Below are positions 1 to 7,065 of a stretch of 14,285 nt of DNA, one piece after another. Positions within the stretch are counted from its first letter, which is position 1, and each line of letters begins with the position of its first letter. The translations under genes were made by a program, and so were the position numbers. This DNA is from Bacillota bacterium. Lineage in GTDB: Bacteria > Bacillota > Limnochordia > Darwinibacteriales > Darwinibacteriaceae. The notes below the pieces were generated by a model. The model worked only from the letters and a program-made list of their open reading frames with translations. It had not been told where the DNA came from and ran no database searches. The stretch lies in contig JAAZLY010000062.1 of assembly GCA_012799115.1 (NCBI GenBank), forward strand, positions 1-14,285, written 5' to 3'.

Positions 1-1609
1 AAGCGAGGCTATGGCCGCCCCCATTCAGCCAAAGCGCCGGGAACCAGGATATGCCCATCACTTCTCTGATTATCTTGGCAATCTCCTCATCGATGAGTTA
101 GGAGAAGAACGCGTTTTTCAAGGCGGATTGAGGGTGACCACTACCCTGGACCGAGAACTGCAGAAACTTGCCGAGAGCTTGTTTCAAGAAGCCCAGTTAG
201 ACGGGGCCCTAGTTGCCCTGCGTCCCAACGACGGAGCGATCCTGGCCATGGTCGGAGGATTGGATTATCAAGAAAACTCCACAAATCTGGCTACAGTCAA
301 GCACCAGGAAGTAGGAACCACCTTACGTCCCTTGATCTACGCCACCGCTCTGCAAGAAGAGTGGGCTGTAAACCACCTTGTCGAGGATGTGCAACGTAAG
401 TTTGGCGACCTTGAAGTAGATAATACGGACAATCGCTACTGGGGACCGGTGACCATGAAACATGCCCTAGTTATGGATTTGAACAATGCCGCCCTCTGGA
501 CTTTAGACGAACTGGGAATAGAGCGCTTCACTACCTTTGCCGAATCCGTAGGCCTCAGAATTGAAAAGGTGGATCAAGATTTTCGCCTCGCCACCGGAGA
601 AGTCCGCGAAGGCTTATCTCTCCTGGAACTCACATCAGCCTACTTGCCAGGCGTCAGCGAAGGGCGCTATGTTCCGGTCTCAGGCTTCGAGCAAGTAACA
701 GACAACGAGAATAAAAACGTCTTGTCAAACCAACAAACAAAGCCTGAGGCTATCTTGTCGCCAGAACAGGCCTATCTGCTAACTGACATGCTCCTGCCAA
801 CTACAAGCTATGGTAGCATTCGTGAACTTGACGTAGAATTCCCCGCCGCTCTTCATAGTAGCACATCACAGGATGCTAGCTCTCAATGGGCCATTGGCTA
901 TACCCCCTCCCTCTTGGTCGGCGTATATGTCCAGTCGCCCGAGGAGAATGCCCAGCTTCTAGCGGGTGAACTCTGGGTGAAGTTTATGACAAGTGTGATG
1001 GCCCAAGGAAATGGCGAAGAAGACGATGCTAGCGAAACTGAGGACACCAATGATAACGAGAATAATGATGAGAATGGGAACGGCGAAAGCAGCGTTCTAG
1101 AGTTCGAGGTACCAGAAAATGTCGAGACCAATGTCTTGATTGATGTTTTCACTGGCCTCTTGGCGAGCGAGCGTTGTCCTCAGGTCGAACGGGATGCCTT
1201 TATCAAAGGGACAAAGCCCACCCAGTTGGCTCCATGTGCCCTTCCGCCGCCGGAACCACCTCCGGAGGTCATCCCACCCCGGGTGACTCCGCAACCAACA
1301 CCCGTCTTTCCTGAGCCTGAACCGGAGCCTGAACCCGAACCAGAACCAGAACCAGAGCCAGAACCCGAACCTGAGCCCGAACCAGAACCCATCGAGCCTG
1401 AACCCGAGCCCGAACCCGGACCTCAGCCTGAACCTCAGCCTGAACCTGAACCGATTCAACCTGTACCCCCTATGGACGAAGGCCCTCCAACCGAGGGCTC
1501 TTCTCCATCCCCTCCAATAACCCCTGAGCCAGCACCTGTGTTACCAGAGCCTGAACCTGAACAAGCTCCCCCACCCACTGAAGAAGAGCCGGCAGAAACC
1601 AACGCCTAA
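1..1609 (+). CDS. Class A penicillin-binding protein, C-terminal part (5' cut by window edge), with degenerate transpeptidase active site
   Basis: The reading frame is open to the left edge. The first in-window ATG (11) is probably internal, because the text after it matches the linker between the glycosyltransferase and transpeptidase domains of PBP1a-type enzymes. Residue numbers count from that ATG. Family signatures are GGLRVTTTLD (38–47), GALVALRPNDGAILAMVGG (65–83) and IGYTPSLLVGVYV (295–307). The three catalytic motifs expected of a D,D-transpeptidase are all altered. The SxxK position reads TTLR (103–106), SxN reads DLN (156–158), and the KTG position before IGYTP reads HSS (282–284). 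Residues 335–360 are an acidic Asn/Glu/Asp insert. A 'DVFTGLLAS..CP' segment (378–390) typical of PBP1a ends follows, then a Pro/Glu tail (about 410–532). By inference this is a class A PBP whose transpeptidase is inactive. Whether the glycosyltransferase half is present and active lies outside the window. The PBP assignment is firm; inactivity is inferred from motifs. Confidence 0.85.
   Translation, partial: SEAMAAPIQPKRREPGYAHHFSDYLGNLLIDELGEERVFQGGLRVTTTLDRELQKLAESLFQEAQLDGALVALRPNDGAILAMVGGLDYQENSTNLATVKHQEVGTTLRPLIYATALQEEWAVNHLVEDVQRKFGDLEVDNTDNRYWGPVTMKHALVMDLNNAALWTLDELGIERFTTFAESVGLRIEKVDQDFRLATGEVREGLSLLELTSAYLPGVSEGRYVPVSGFEQVTDNENKNVLSNQQTKPEAILSPEQAYLLTDMLLPTTSYGSIRELDVEFPAALHSSTSQDASSQWAIGYTPSLLVGVYVQSPEENAQLLAGELWVKFMTSVMAQGNGEEDDASETEDTNDNENNDENGNGESSVLEFEVPENVETNVLIDVFTGLLASERCPQVERDAFIKGTKPTQLAPCALPPPEPPPEVIPPRVTPQPTPVFPEPEPEPEPEPEPEPEPEPEPEPEPEPIEPEPEPEPGPQPEPQPEPEPIQPVPPMDEGPPTEGSSPSPPITPEPAPVLPEPEPEQAPPPTEEEPAETNA
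1310..1453 (+). repeat. Pro-Glu dipeptide coding repeat in the PBP tail
   Basis: Thirteen consecutive Pro-Glu codon pairs (1310–1387) are followed by a PIEPEPEP/GPQPEPQPEPEP continuation to 1453. At DNA level this is an imperfect 6-base tandem repeat of the type CC(N)GA(A/G). All four Pro codons and both Glu codons are used, so the repeat is kept at protein level while the DNA has diverged. It encodes an extended, acidic, probably rod-like segment outside the membrane. Confidence 0.9.
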
Positions 1610-1624
1610 GAACGGTCCTATGGA

Positions 1625-1652
1625 TTGGAGCTTACACCAAAAAAAATATAGA
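1625..1652 (+). promoter_or_regulatory. Weak candidate sigma-A promoter for pyrG
   Basis: The 89-base gap between the PBP gene and pyrG has TTGGAG at 1625–1630 and TATAGA at 1647–1652, separated by 16 bases, each matching 4 of 6 consensus positions. An A-run (1639–1646) lies in the spacer. No terminator hairpin is visible in the gap, so read-through from the PBP gene is equally possible. Confidence 0.25.
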
Positions 1653-1698
1653 CAGCGTACCCTCAGAATAATAAACTAAATTCAGGAGGGTCAAAGCT

Positions 1699-3306
1699 AT
1701 GACCAAGTATATATTCATCACAGGTGGTGTTGTTTCAGGACTCGGAAAAGGGATTACTGCCGCATCATTAGGTCGACTTCTCAAACAACGAGGGTTGAAG
1801 GTGGCTGCGCAAAAGTTAGATCCGTATATCAATGTGGACCCTGGAACCATGAGTCCTTTTCAGCACGGAGAAGTATTTGTTACCGATGACGGAGCTGAAA
1901 CAGATCTTGATTTAGGACACTATGAGCGCTTCATCGACGAGAACTTGACGAAGCTCAGTAATTTGACGTCAGGAAAGGTGTATTGGAGTGTTCTAGAGCG
2001 CGAACGCCTAGGTGGCTATCAAGGTGGTACTGTCCAAGTGATTCCCCACATTACCGAGGAGATTAAGAGTTTCATCTATGCAGGAGCTATCACAAGCCAA
2101 GCGGATGTGCTCATTGTGGAGATCGGGGGGACCGTGGGGGATATTGAAAGCCAGCCGTTCATTGAGGCCATTAGGCAGGTGGCCAGGGACAAGGGACCTG
2201 GAAACTGTCTATTTATCCATGTTACACTGGTCCCCTATCTTCGCTGTGTTGCGGAGCATAAGTCAAAGCCTACCCAGCATTCCGTTAAAGAACTACGTTC
2301 CATGGGCATTTCACCAGACATCATCGTCACCCGCTCAGATGAGCCTTTACCAGAAGCCATCAAAGAAAAGATTGCCCTTTTTAGCGATGTAAAAGCGGAT
2401 TGCGTCATCGAAAATACGACGCTCCCTTCGCTCTATGGGGCCCCCCTCATGCTCCATAGGAGCGGGCTGGATAAGGTCGTTTGCCGGGAGCTTGGACTTA
2501 ACTGCCCAGAGCCGGATTTGGCCGAATGGGAAGTCATGGTACGCAAGATTAGCTCTCCCAAAACGAGCGTCAAGGTAGCCGTTGTTGGGAAGTATGTGAA
2601 GCTTCCCGATGCATACCTTTCCATTGTTGAGAGCCTTCATCACGCTGGATTCGAGGTCGGGGCAAGCATCGACATCCACTGGATTGATAGCGAGGAAGTA
2701 ACAGAACAGACCGCCGAGAAGCTTCTAGGGGGAGTTGATGCCCTAATCGTCCCTGGAGGATTTGGCGAGAGGGGAATCGAGGGCAAAATCAGCGCCTGCC
2801 GCTACGCCCGTGAACATGACCTACCCTTCCTCGGTATTTGCCTAGGTATGCAAATCGCTGTCATTGAATTCGCTCGCCATGTCTGTGGTCTGAAGGGTGC
2901 GAACTCTAGTGAGTTCAATAGTCATACCCCCCATCCAGTTATTGACCTTATGCCCGATCAAGTGGGACAAGTCGGTAGCGGAGGAACTATGCGACTTGGG
3001 GCCTATCCCTGTAAGGTAAGGGAAAACACTCTGCTTTATACCCTATACGGCGCGGAAGCAATTAGCGAAAGACATCGACATCGTTTTGAGTTCAACAATA
3101 GATATAGAGAAGAACTACAGGAGTCTGGCATGACCATCTGTGGCACTTCGCCAGACGATCTCCTGGTGGAAGCCATCGAGTTACCAGACCAAAGTTTTTA
3201 TGTAGGAGTTCAGTTCCATCCTGAGTTTAAGAGCAGACCTAGTAGGCCCCATCCATTGTTCTTGGGACTTCTACAAGCAGCCACTCGATCCAGGGAGGAA
3301 CTCTAA
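1699..3306 (+). CDS. pyrG: CTP synthase (glutamine-hydrolysing)
   Basis: It converts UTP to CTP in the cytosol using ATP and ammonia from glutamine. The 535-residue length is normal for the family. The N-terminal synthase domain opens with TKYIFITGGVVSGLGKGI, containing the P-loop, and has the EIGGTVGDIES block (141–151). The C-terminal class I glutamine amidotransferase domain has the oxyanion segment GGFGERG (353–359), the nucleophile Cys381 in GICLGMQ, and the His507/Glu509 pair in VQFHPEF. All catalytic residues are present. The start is fixed by AGGAGGG at 1684–1690, eight bases before the ATG. Its TAA overlaps the nadE ATG by one base, so it heads a cotranscribed pyrG–nadE–dapL set. I see no attenuator hairpin in the short leader. 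Confidence in the assignment is very high. Confidence 0.98.
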   Translation: MTKYIFITGGVVSGLGKGITAASLGRLLKQRGLKVAAQKLDPYINVDPGTMSPFQHGEVFVTDDGAETDLDLGHYERFIDENLTKLSNLTSGKVYWSVLERERLGGYQGGTVQVIPHITEEIKSFIYAGAITSQADVLIVEIGGTVGDIESQPFIEAIRQVARDKGPGNCLFIHVTLVPYLRCVAEHKSKPTQHSVKELRSMGISPDIIVTRSDEPLPEAIKEKIALFSDVKADCVIENTTLPSLYGAPLMLHRSGLDKVVCRELGLNCPEPDLAEWEVMVRKISSPKTSVKVAVVGKYVKLPDAYLSIVESLHHAGFEVGASIDIHWIDSEEVTEQTAEKLLGGVDALIVPGGFGERGIEGKISACRYAREHDLPFLGICLGMQIAVIEFARHVCGLKGANSSEFNSHTPHPVIDLMPDQVGQVGSGGTMRLGAYPCKVRENTLLYTLYGAEAISERHRHRFEFNNRYREELQESGMTICGTSPDDLLVEAIELPDQSFYVGVQFHPEFKSRPSRPHPLFLGLLQAATRSREEL

Positions 3307-4052
3307 TGAGAGATTATGAGTTTGAGACGAAACGCCGCGTGCGGTTTATCGAGGATTTACTTAACTCTTCTGGCGCGGAGGGCATTGTGTATGGAAATAG
3401 CGGTGGCAAAGATAGCGCTCTAGTCGGGATTCTCTGTAAGGTGGCTTGCGAAAACACAGTAGGCATCATTATGCCTTGTGGGTCAAAGAGAAACTACGAG
3501 GCGGATCGAACTGACGCAGAAATGGTAGCTCGGCAATATGCCATAGCTACACGGGTGGTTGATTTAGCAGGCGTAAGAAATGGGCTCATAGATGCCATTA
3601 CCCCCACGACGAGCTTAACCGAATCAGCCCTAACTAACATCGCCCCGAGGCTTCGCATGACAGCGCTCTATGCTATTGCCGCAAGTGAAAACCGACTGGT
3701 AGCGGGGACTGGAAATCGCAGTGAGAGTTATCTTGGTTACTTCACAAAATGGGGTGATGGGGCCTGTGACTTCAATGTCATCAATGACCTTACAGTGGGT
3801 GAGGTTCTAGATTTTCTCCGCTATCTCCAGGCACCTCCATCTATTATTGACAAGGCTCCTTCTGCGGGTTTGTTTGATGGGCAAACGGATGAAGCAGAAC
3901 TTGGGCTCAAGTATAGCAGTGTGGACTCTTTTCTTCTAACTGGTAAGACGGATGACGTCGACCGACTCCTAATCGAGAAACTTCATCGCTCAACAATGCA
4001 CAAACGAAGAATGCCCATGACCTTTTGGGAGAGTCACAATGCGGATCAATGA
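3306..4052 (+). CDS. nadE: NAD+ synthetase, ammonia-dependent type
   Basis: It amidates nicotinic acid adenine dinucleotide to NAD+ through an adenylated intermediate, the last step of NAD synthesis. At 248 residues it has only the synthetase domain. There is no nitrilase-type glutaminase domain, so free ammonia is the expected nitrogen donor. Motifs are the PP-loop SGGKDS (32–37), GTGNRSE (134–140), the FTKWGDG segment (146–152) and GQTDEAELG near residue 192. The segment after KWGDG reads ACDFNVINDL, where many homologues have a Leu-Leu-Pro-Ile/Leu-Gly type sequence. This looks like a subfamily difference rather than damage. The ATG at 3306 shares its A with the pyrG stop codon, and the last 14 bases overlap dapL, so translation is probably coupled at both ends. 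Confidence 0.93.
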   Translation: MRDYEFETKRRVRFIEDLLNSSGAEGIVYGNSGGKDSALVGILCKVACENTVGIIMPCGSKRNYEADRTDAEMVARQYAIATRVVDLAGVRNGLIDAITPTTSLTESALTNIAPRLRMTALYAIAASENRLVAGTGNRSESYLGYFTKWGDGACDFNVINDLTVGEVLDFLRYLQAPPSIIDKAPSAGLFDGQTDEAELGLKYSSVDSFLLTGKTDDVDRLLIEKLHRSTMHKRRMPMTFWESHNADQ

Positions 4053-5205
4053 GCATGTTCTAAACCTCGAGAGTAGCTATCTATTTTCCCTCATTGGACA
4101 AAAGGTAAACAAACATAAGCTCGAGCGGGGGAATCAGAACGTTCTCAATCTAGGGATCGGCGACGTCACCCTACCCCTCGCTCCGGTTGTCGTGGAGGCT
4201 ATGGCCAATGCAGTGGCCGAAATGGGTGCTCCCGATAGCTTTCGTGGATACGGGGACGAACAAGGTTATCTCTTCTTACGACAAGCAGTCTGCGGTTACT
4301 ACCGCAAGAAGAATGTAGAGCTGTCTGAACAAGAGATCTTTATCGGGGACGGAGCCAAGAGCGATTTGGGCAACATCCTCGACCTCTTCTCCAAAGATAA
4401 CACTGTGTTGATCTCGGATCCTACCTATCCTGTCTATGTGGACACCAACAAGATGGACGGCCGAAACATCGTTTATGTCGAAGGTACTGTTGAAAACCAC
4501 TTCTTGCCCTTGCCGGACAGAAATCTGCAAGCAGACATTATCTACCTTTGTTCGCCGAACAATCCCACGGGTGCAGTCTACACAAAAGAACAGCTGCAGA
4601 TGTGGGTAGACTATGCCCTAGATAACTCTGCTATCATCCTATTTGACAGCTGCTATGAACGGTTCATACAGAATCGAGACCTACCCACTAGCATCTATGA
4701 AATCAATGGAGCTAAAGAGTGCGCGATTGAGTTTTGCTCATTATCCAAAACAGCGGGCTTTACGGGCGTACGATGTGGCTACACCATCGTACCGAAGGAA
4801 CTGATTCGCGATGGAGCCTCCCTCAATGCGCTTTGGCTCCGCCGGCAGAGCACCAAGTTTAACGGCGTATCCTATATTACCCAGCGGGGGGCGGCGGCGG
4901 TTTTTTCCGACCAAGGTTTGCTTCAGACAGAAGAAAACATCCAGTACTACATGGAAAATGCCCGACTGATCACGCAGAGACTTGACTCACTGGGAATCTG
5001 GTATGTGGGAGGCGTAAACGCCCCCTATGTCTGGATGAAATGCCCTGATGACATGACATCCTGGGAGTATTTCGACCATCTTCTCTCCTCGGCTCATGTC
5101 ATTGGTACACCCGGGTCAGGTTTTGGTTCAAAGGGCGAAGGATTCTTTCGCCTCACATCATTCGCACGAAGAAGAGACATCATCGCAGCACTAGAACGGT
5201 TCTAG
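4039..5205 (+). CDS. dapL: LL-diaminopimelate aminotransferase
   Basis: This is a PLP-dependent fold-type I aminotransferase. DapL enzymes convert tetrahydrodipicolinate directly to LL-diaminopimelate, bypassing the succinylase and acetylase steps, and so feed lysine and peptidoglycan synthesis. DapL-like signatures are LNLGIGDVTLPL (36–47), FRGYGDEQGY (68–77), GDGAKSDLGNI (103–113) and DPTYPVYVD (127–135). General aminotransferase features are SPNNPTG (172–178), the PLP lysine Lys237 in SLSKTAGFTG and the carboxylate-binding Arg371 in FFRLTSF. The 388 residues are slightly fewer than the roughly 410 usual for DapL. GGGAGAG upstream of ATG 4039 supports this start, inside the end of nadE. A related alpha-aminotransferase subfamily is the main alternative. 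The gene ends about 20 bases before the terminator at 5222–5254. Confidence 0.87.
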   Translation: MRINEHVLNLESSYLFSLIGQKVNKHKLERGNQNVLNLGIGDVTLPLAPVVVEAMANAVAEMGAPDSFRGYGDEQGYLFLRQAVCGYYRKKNVELSEQEIFIGDGAKSDLGNILDLFSKDNTVLISDPTYPVYVDTNKMDGRNIVYVEGTVENHFLPLPDRNLQADIIYLCSPNNPTGAVYTKEQLQMWVDYALDNSAIILFDSCYERFIQNRDLPTSIYEINGAKECAIEFCSLSKTAGFTGVRCGYTIVPKELIRDGASLNALWLRRQSTKFNGVSYITQRGAAAVFSDQGLLQTEENIQYYMENARLITQRLDSLGIWYVGGVNAPYVWMKCPDDMTSWEYFDHLLSSAHVIGTPGSGFGSKGEGFFRLTSFARRRDIIAALERF

Positions 5206-5221
5206 CATCATCGTCACCAAG

Positions 5222-5254
5222 AAAAAACCCCCAGACCATTCGGATCTGGGGGTT
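5222..5254 (-). terminator. Intrinsic terminator shared by converging dapL and rpsI
   Basis: A perfect 10-base inverted repeat (5226–5235 against 5245–5254, GC-rich core CCCCCAGA) has a 9-base loop. Read on the minus strand, after rpsI, the stem runs straight into six U residues (A-run 5222–5227 on the plus strand), a strong terminator. Read on the plus strand, after dapL, only a short TTGT follows, so termination in that direction should be weaker. Confidence 0.9.
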
Positions 5255-5272
5255 GTATCGCGTATTGTAAGC

Positions 5273-5677
5273 TTAACGCTTGGAGAATTGAGGTGCTCTC
5301 CGGGCTTTCTTCAAACCGTACTTCTTTCTTTCCTTCATACGTGGATCTCTTGTGAGGTATCCTGCCTTCTTCAAAGGTCCTCTCAAATCGTGATCGATGG
5401 TAATCAGGGCACGAGAAATACCGTGGCGGATAGCTCCTGCCTGGCCCGTTGTTCCTCCACCATGTACATTGACAAAAATGTCATACTTACCTTCTGTATC
5501 GGTGAGTACTAGTGGTTGGCGTACGATGGTGCGTAGCACTTCGCGACCGAAGTAATCATCAATGGATCTTTTATTAATAGTAATGTTGCCATTACCAGGA
5601 AGTATTCTAACTCGAGCAATTGACTTCTTTCTTCTACCGGTTCCGTAATTGGTTTCTGTCTTGCGAGCGACATTCAT
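5273..5677 (-). CDS. rpsI: 30S ribosomal protein uS9
   Basis: This small-subunit protein has a C-terminal tail that reaches the P-site tRNA. The 134 residues fit uS9 (about 130). Diagnostic segments are GTGRRKKSIARVRI (residues 12–25), the GGGTTGQAGAIRHGISRAL block (73–91) and the basic C-terminus KKARRAPQFSKR ending in Lys-Arg. The start ATG has GGGAGG eight bases upstream. It is the second gene of the rplM–rpsI pair, with a 44-base gap, and the last gene of the minus-strand block. Confidence 0.98.
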   Translation of the reverse strand: MNVARKTETNYGTGRRKKSIARVRILPGNGNITINKRSIDDYFGREVLRTIVRQPLVLTDTEGKYDIFVNVHGGGTTGQAGAIRHGISRALITIDHDLRGPLKKAGYLTRDPRMKERKKYGLKKARRAPQFSKR

Positions 5678-5721
5678 ACCGACTGCCTCCCTTCACTTAG
5701 GGTTTTAAGGTCTGTATCCAT

Positions 5722-6156
5722 TTAGTACTTCAGAACGAGGGTTTCTGGCATTTGAGCCTCGTGTGGATGCTCTGTACCAGCATAGACTCTGAGCTTCTTG
5801 ATCATCTGACGGCCTAGCTTGTTATGGGGAATCATGCCCCAAACAGCCGCTTTAATCACTCTTTCAGGATGCCTGTTTAATACCTCTCCTGCTGTAACTG
5901 ACTTAATCCCACCTGGGTACCCACTGTGACGGTAATACTTCTTGTCTTGAAGCTTCTTACCAGTCAAATGGATCTTTTCGGCGTTGATGATAATCACGTG
6001 ATCTCCAGTATCCACATGCGGGGTATAAATTGGCTTATGCTTACCTTTGAGAATTGTCGCCACTTGTGTAGCAAGACGCCCAAGAGTTTGTCCTTCGGCA
6101 TCAACTACATACCACTTTCTTTCTACCTCGTGTGGTTTTGCTGTGTAGGTTTTCAT
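5722..6156 (-). CDS. rplM: 50S ribosomal protein uL13
   Basis: This is an early-assembling large-subunit protein. I chose the ATG at 6156 (MKTYTAKP) over an upstream ATG at 6186. It gives 144 residues, the normal uL13 length, and has a G-rich Shine-Dalgarno sequence (AAGGGGGG) at suitable spacing; the longer form would add ten residues with no family counterpart. Recognisable segments are RKWYVVDAEGQTLGRLA, the DTGDHVIIINAEKI block, YYRHSGYPGG and VWGMIPHNKLGR. It is transcribed with rpsI from a promoter at the end of truA and preceded by a structured leader. Confidence 0.97.
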   Translation of the reverse strand: MKTYTAKPHEVERKWYVVDAEGQTLGRLATQVATILKGKHKPIYTPHVDTGDHVIIINAEKIHLTGKKLQDKKYYRHSGYPGGIKSVTAGEVLNRHPERVIKAAVWGMIPHNKLGRQMIKKLRVYAGTEHPHEAQMPETLVLKY

Positions 6157-6181
6157 TTCGGGATTTCCCCCCTTTATATGC

Positions 6182-6234
6182 ACCAAGTATCATGGACGTT
6201 TCACATAGTGAAACCTCTAGAAGCCTTTCTTGGT
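6182..6234 (-). promoter_or_regulatory. Structured 5' leader of rplM, candidate L13-type ribosomal protein leader
   Basis: In the minus-strand transcript, ACCAAG (6229–6234) can pair with CUUGGU (6182–6187). This encloses a perfect 7-base hairpin (GUUUCAC/GUGAAAC, 6198–6214) with a 3-base loop. There is no U-run after it, so it is not an intrinsic terminator. Bacillota commonly carry a cis-acting L13 leader here, thought to bind uL13 and repress rplM–rpsI. The structure is visible; membership in that RNA family is inference. Confidence 0.55.
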
Positions 6235-6289
6235 TGCGAACGGGGCTGTGTCGCTACCACAAGGCCAAAAAGAAAAATTACCAACTCTT

Positions 6290-6318
6290 ATTCTACCGCA
6301 CCCACGGGTACGTGTCAA
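6290..6318 (-). promoter_or_regulatory. Sigma-A promoter of rplM–rpsI, overlapping the truA stop codon
   Basis: On the minus strand there is a perfect −35 box TTGACA (6313–6318), a 17-base spacer and TAGAAT as −10 (6290–6295, 5 of 6 matches). The −35 box includes the truA stop codon TGA. Transcription should start near 6283, giving a leader of about 125 bases before the rplM ATG. Confidence 0.85.
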
Positions 6319-7055
6319 GAATAATTTACCCTCTCCAAATAGAGCCCTTGGGGTGCAATAGTGGCACTAGCAAGGCGTCTATCGCGGCTTTCCAAGATCG
6401 CTCGTACCTCATCGAGACTGAGCTTACCCAGACCAACATCCACCATCGTACCAACCAAGTTCCGCACCATGTTGTACAAAAAGCCATCTGCAGTAAAGCG
6501 AATGGTCTTTAGAGTGCTTCGGGCATCCACCTTTACCTCATGCATCGTTCGCACTGTCGTCTTTGCGCTACCACCACTAGCGGCAAAGGCAGCAAAATCC
6601 TGCTTGCCCAGGAAAAGCTTACCACATGCATCGATGCGTTTCCAGTCTAGAGACTCCTTACTCCAGTAGGCATAGCGTTGGTAAAAGACATTAGGAAAGG
6701 GAGCCTCGTAGATTTGGTAGCGATAGGTCTTATCCCTGGCGCTGATTCTGGCGTGAAAGTCACTCCGCTCTAGCCTACTGGCCACAACCCGAATATCACG
6801 GGGAAGTAGAGCGTTTAAGGCATAGGGAAGACGTTCTACGGGCACTGTCAGTCGATCATCCTTAAAGCTCACTGTCTGACCTTCACTATGCACTCCTGCA
6901 TCAGTCCGACCCGCACCATGAATGCGAATAAAGTTAGGCCCGAGCTTCTGCAGAGCAGTCTCAAGCTCCCCTTGAATCGTTCGCTGGCCAGGCTGGACTT
7001 GAAATCCCGCATAGTCAGTACCATCATATTGCACAATTAGACAATAGGTCTGCAT
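6315..7055 (-). CDS. truA: tRNA pseudouridine(38–40) synthase TruA
   Basis: It isomerises uridines 38, 39 and 40 in the anticodon arm of tRNAs to pseudouridine. The start at 7055 (MQTYCLIVQYDGTDYAGFQ) has a strong AAGGAG seven bases upstream. An upstream in-frame ATG at 7082 lies inside ecfT and lacks this support. The product is 246 residues, normal for TruA. The catalytic Asp is Asp52 in GAGRTDAGVHS, and the MVRNLVGTMVDVGLG segment near the C-terminus is typical. The RBS (7062–7067) overlaps the ecfT stop codon, so translation is likely coupled to ecfT. The −35 box of the next operon lies across its own stop codon. Confidence 0.96.
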   Translation of the reverse strand: MQTYCLIVQYDGTDYAGFQVQPGQRTIQGELETALQKLGPNFIRIHGAGRTDAGVHSEGQTVSFKDDRLTVPVERLPYALNALLPRDIRVVASRLERSDFHARISARDKTYRYQIYEAPFPNVFYQRYAYWSKESLDWKRIDACGKLFLGKQDFAAFAASGGSAKTTVRTMHEVKVDARSTLKTIRFTADGFLYNMVRNLVGTMVDVGLGKLSLDEVRAILESRDRRLASATIAPQGLYLERVNYS

Positions 7056-7065
7056 ACTTGACTCC

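Noticed and set aside
1180..1392. Minus-strand Gly-Ser repeat reading frame opposite the PBP tail
   Set aside because: It is the reverse complement of the Pro-Glu codons, with no RBS or family match; the plus-strand frame carries clear PBP homology.
1310..1453. Possible CRISPR or DNA tandem repeat element
   Set aside because: The unit is a 6-base codon pair with no spacers and with synonymous drift; it is explained by the coding repeat.
1..1609. PBP reading frame as a decayed pseudogene
   Set aside because: There is no stop or frameshift, family landmarks outside the active site are well kept, and the acidic and Pro-Glu regions stay in frame. A non-catalytic protein fits better than a dead gene.
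6198..6214. Hairpin upstream of rplM as an intrinsic terminator of truA
   Set aside because: It has an AU-rich stem and no U-tract on either strand, and it lies downstream of a strong promoter. A leader structure is more likely.
6187..6314. Plus-strand reading frames across the rplM leader
   Set aside because: They overlap rplM and truA antisense, lack an RBS and show no recognisable protein; the stretch is explained by promoter and leader.
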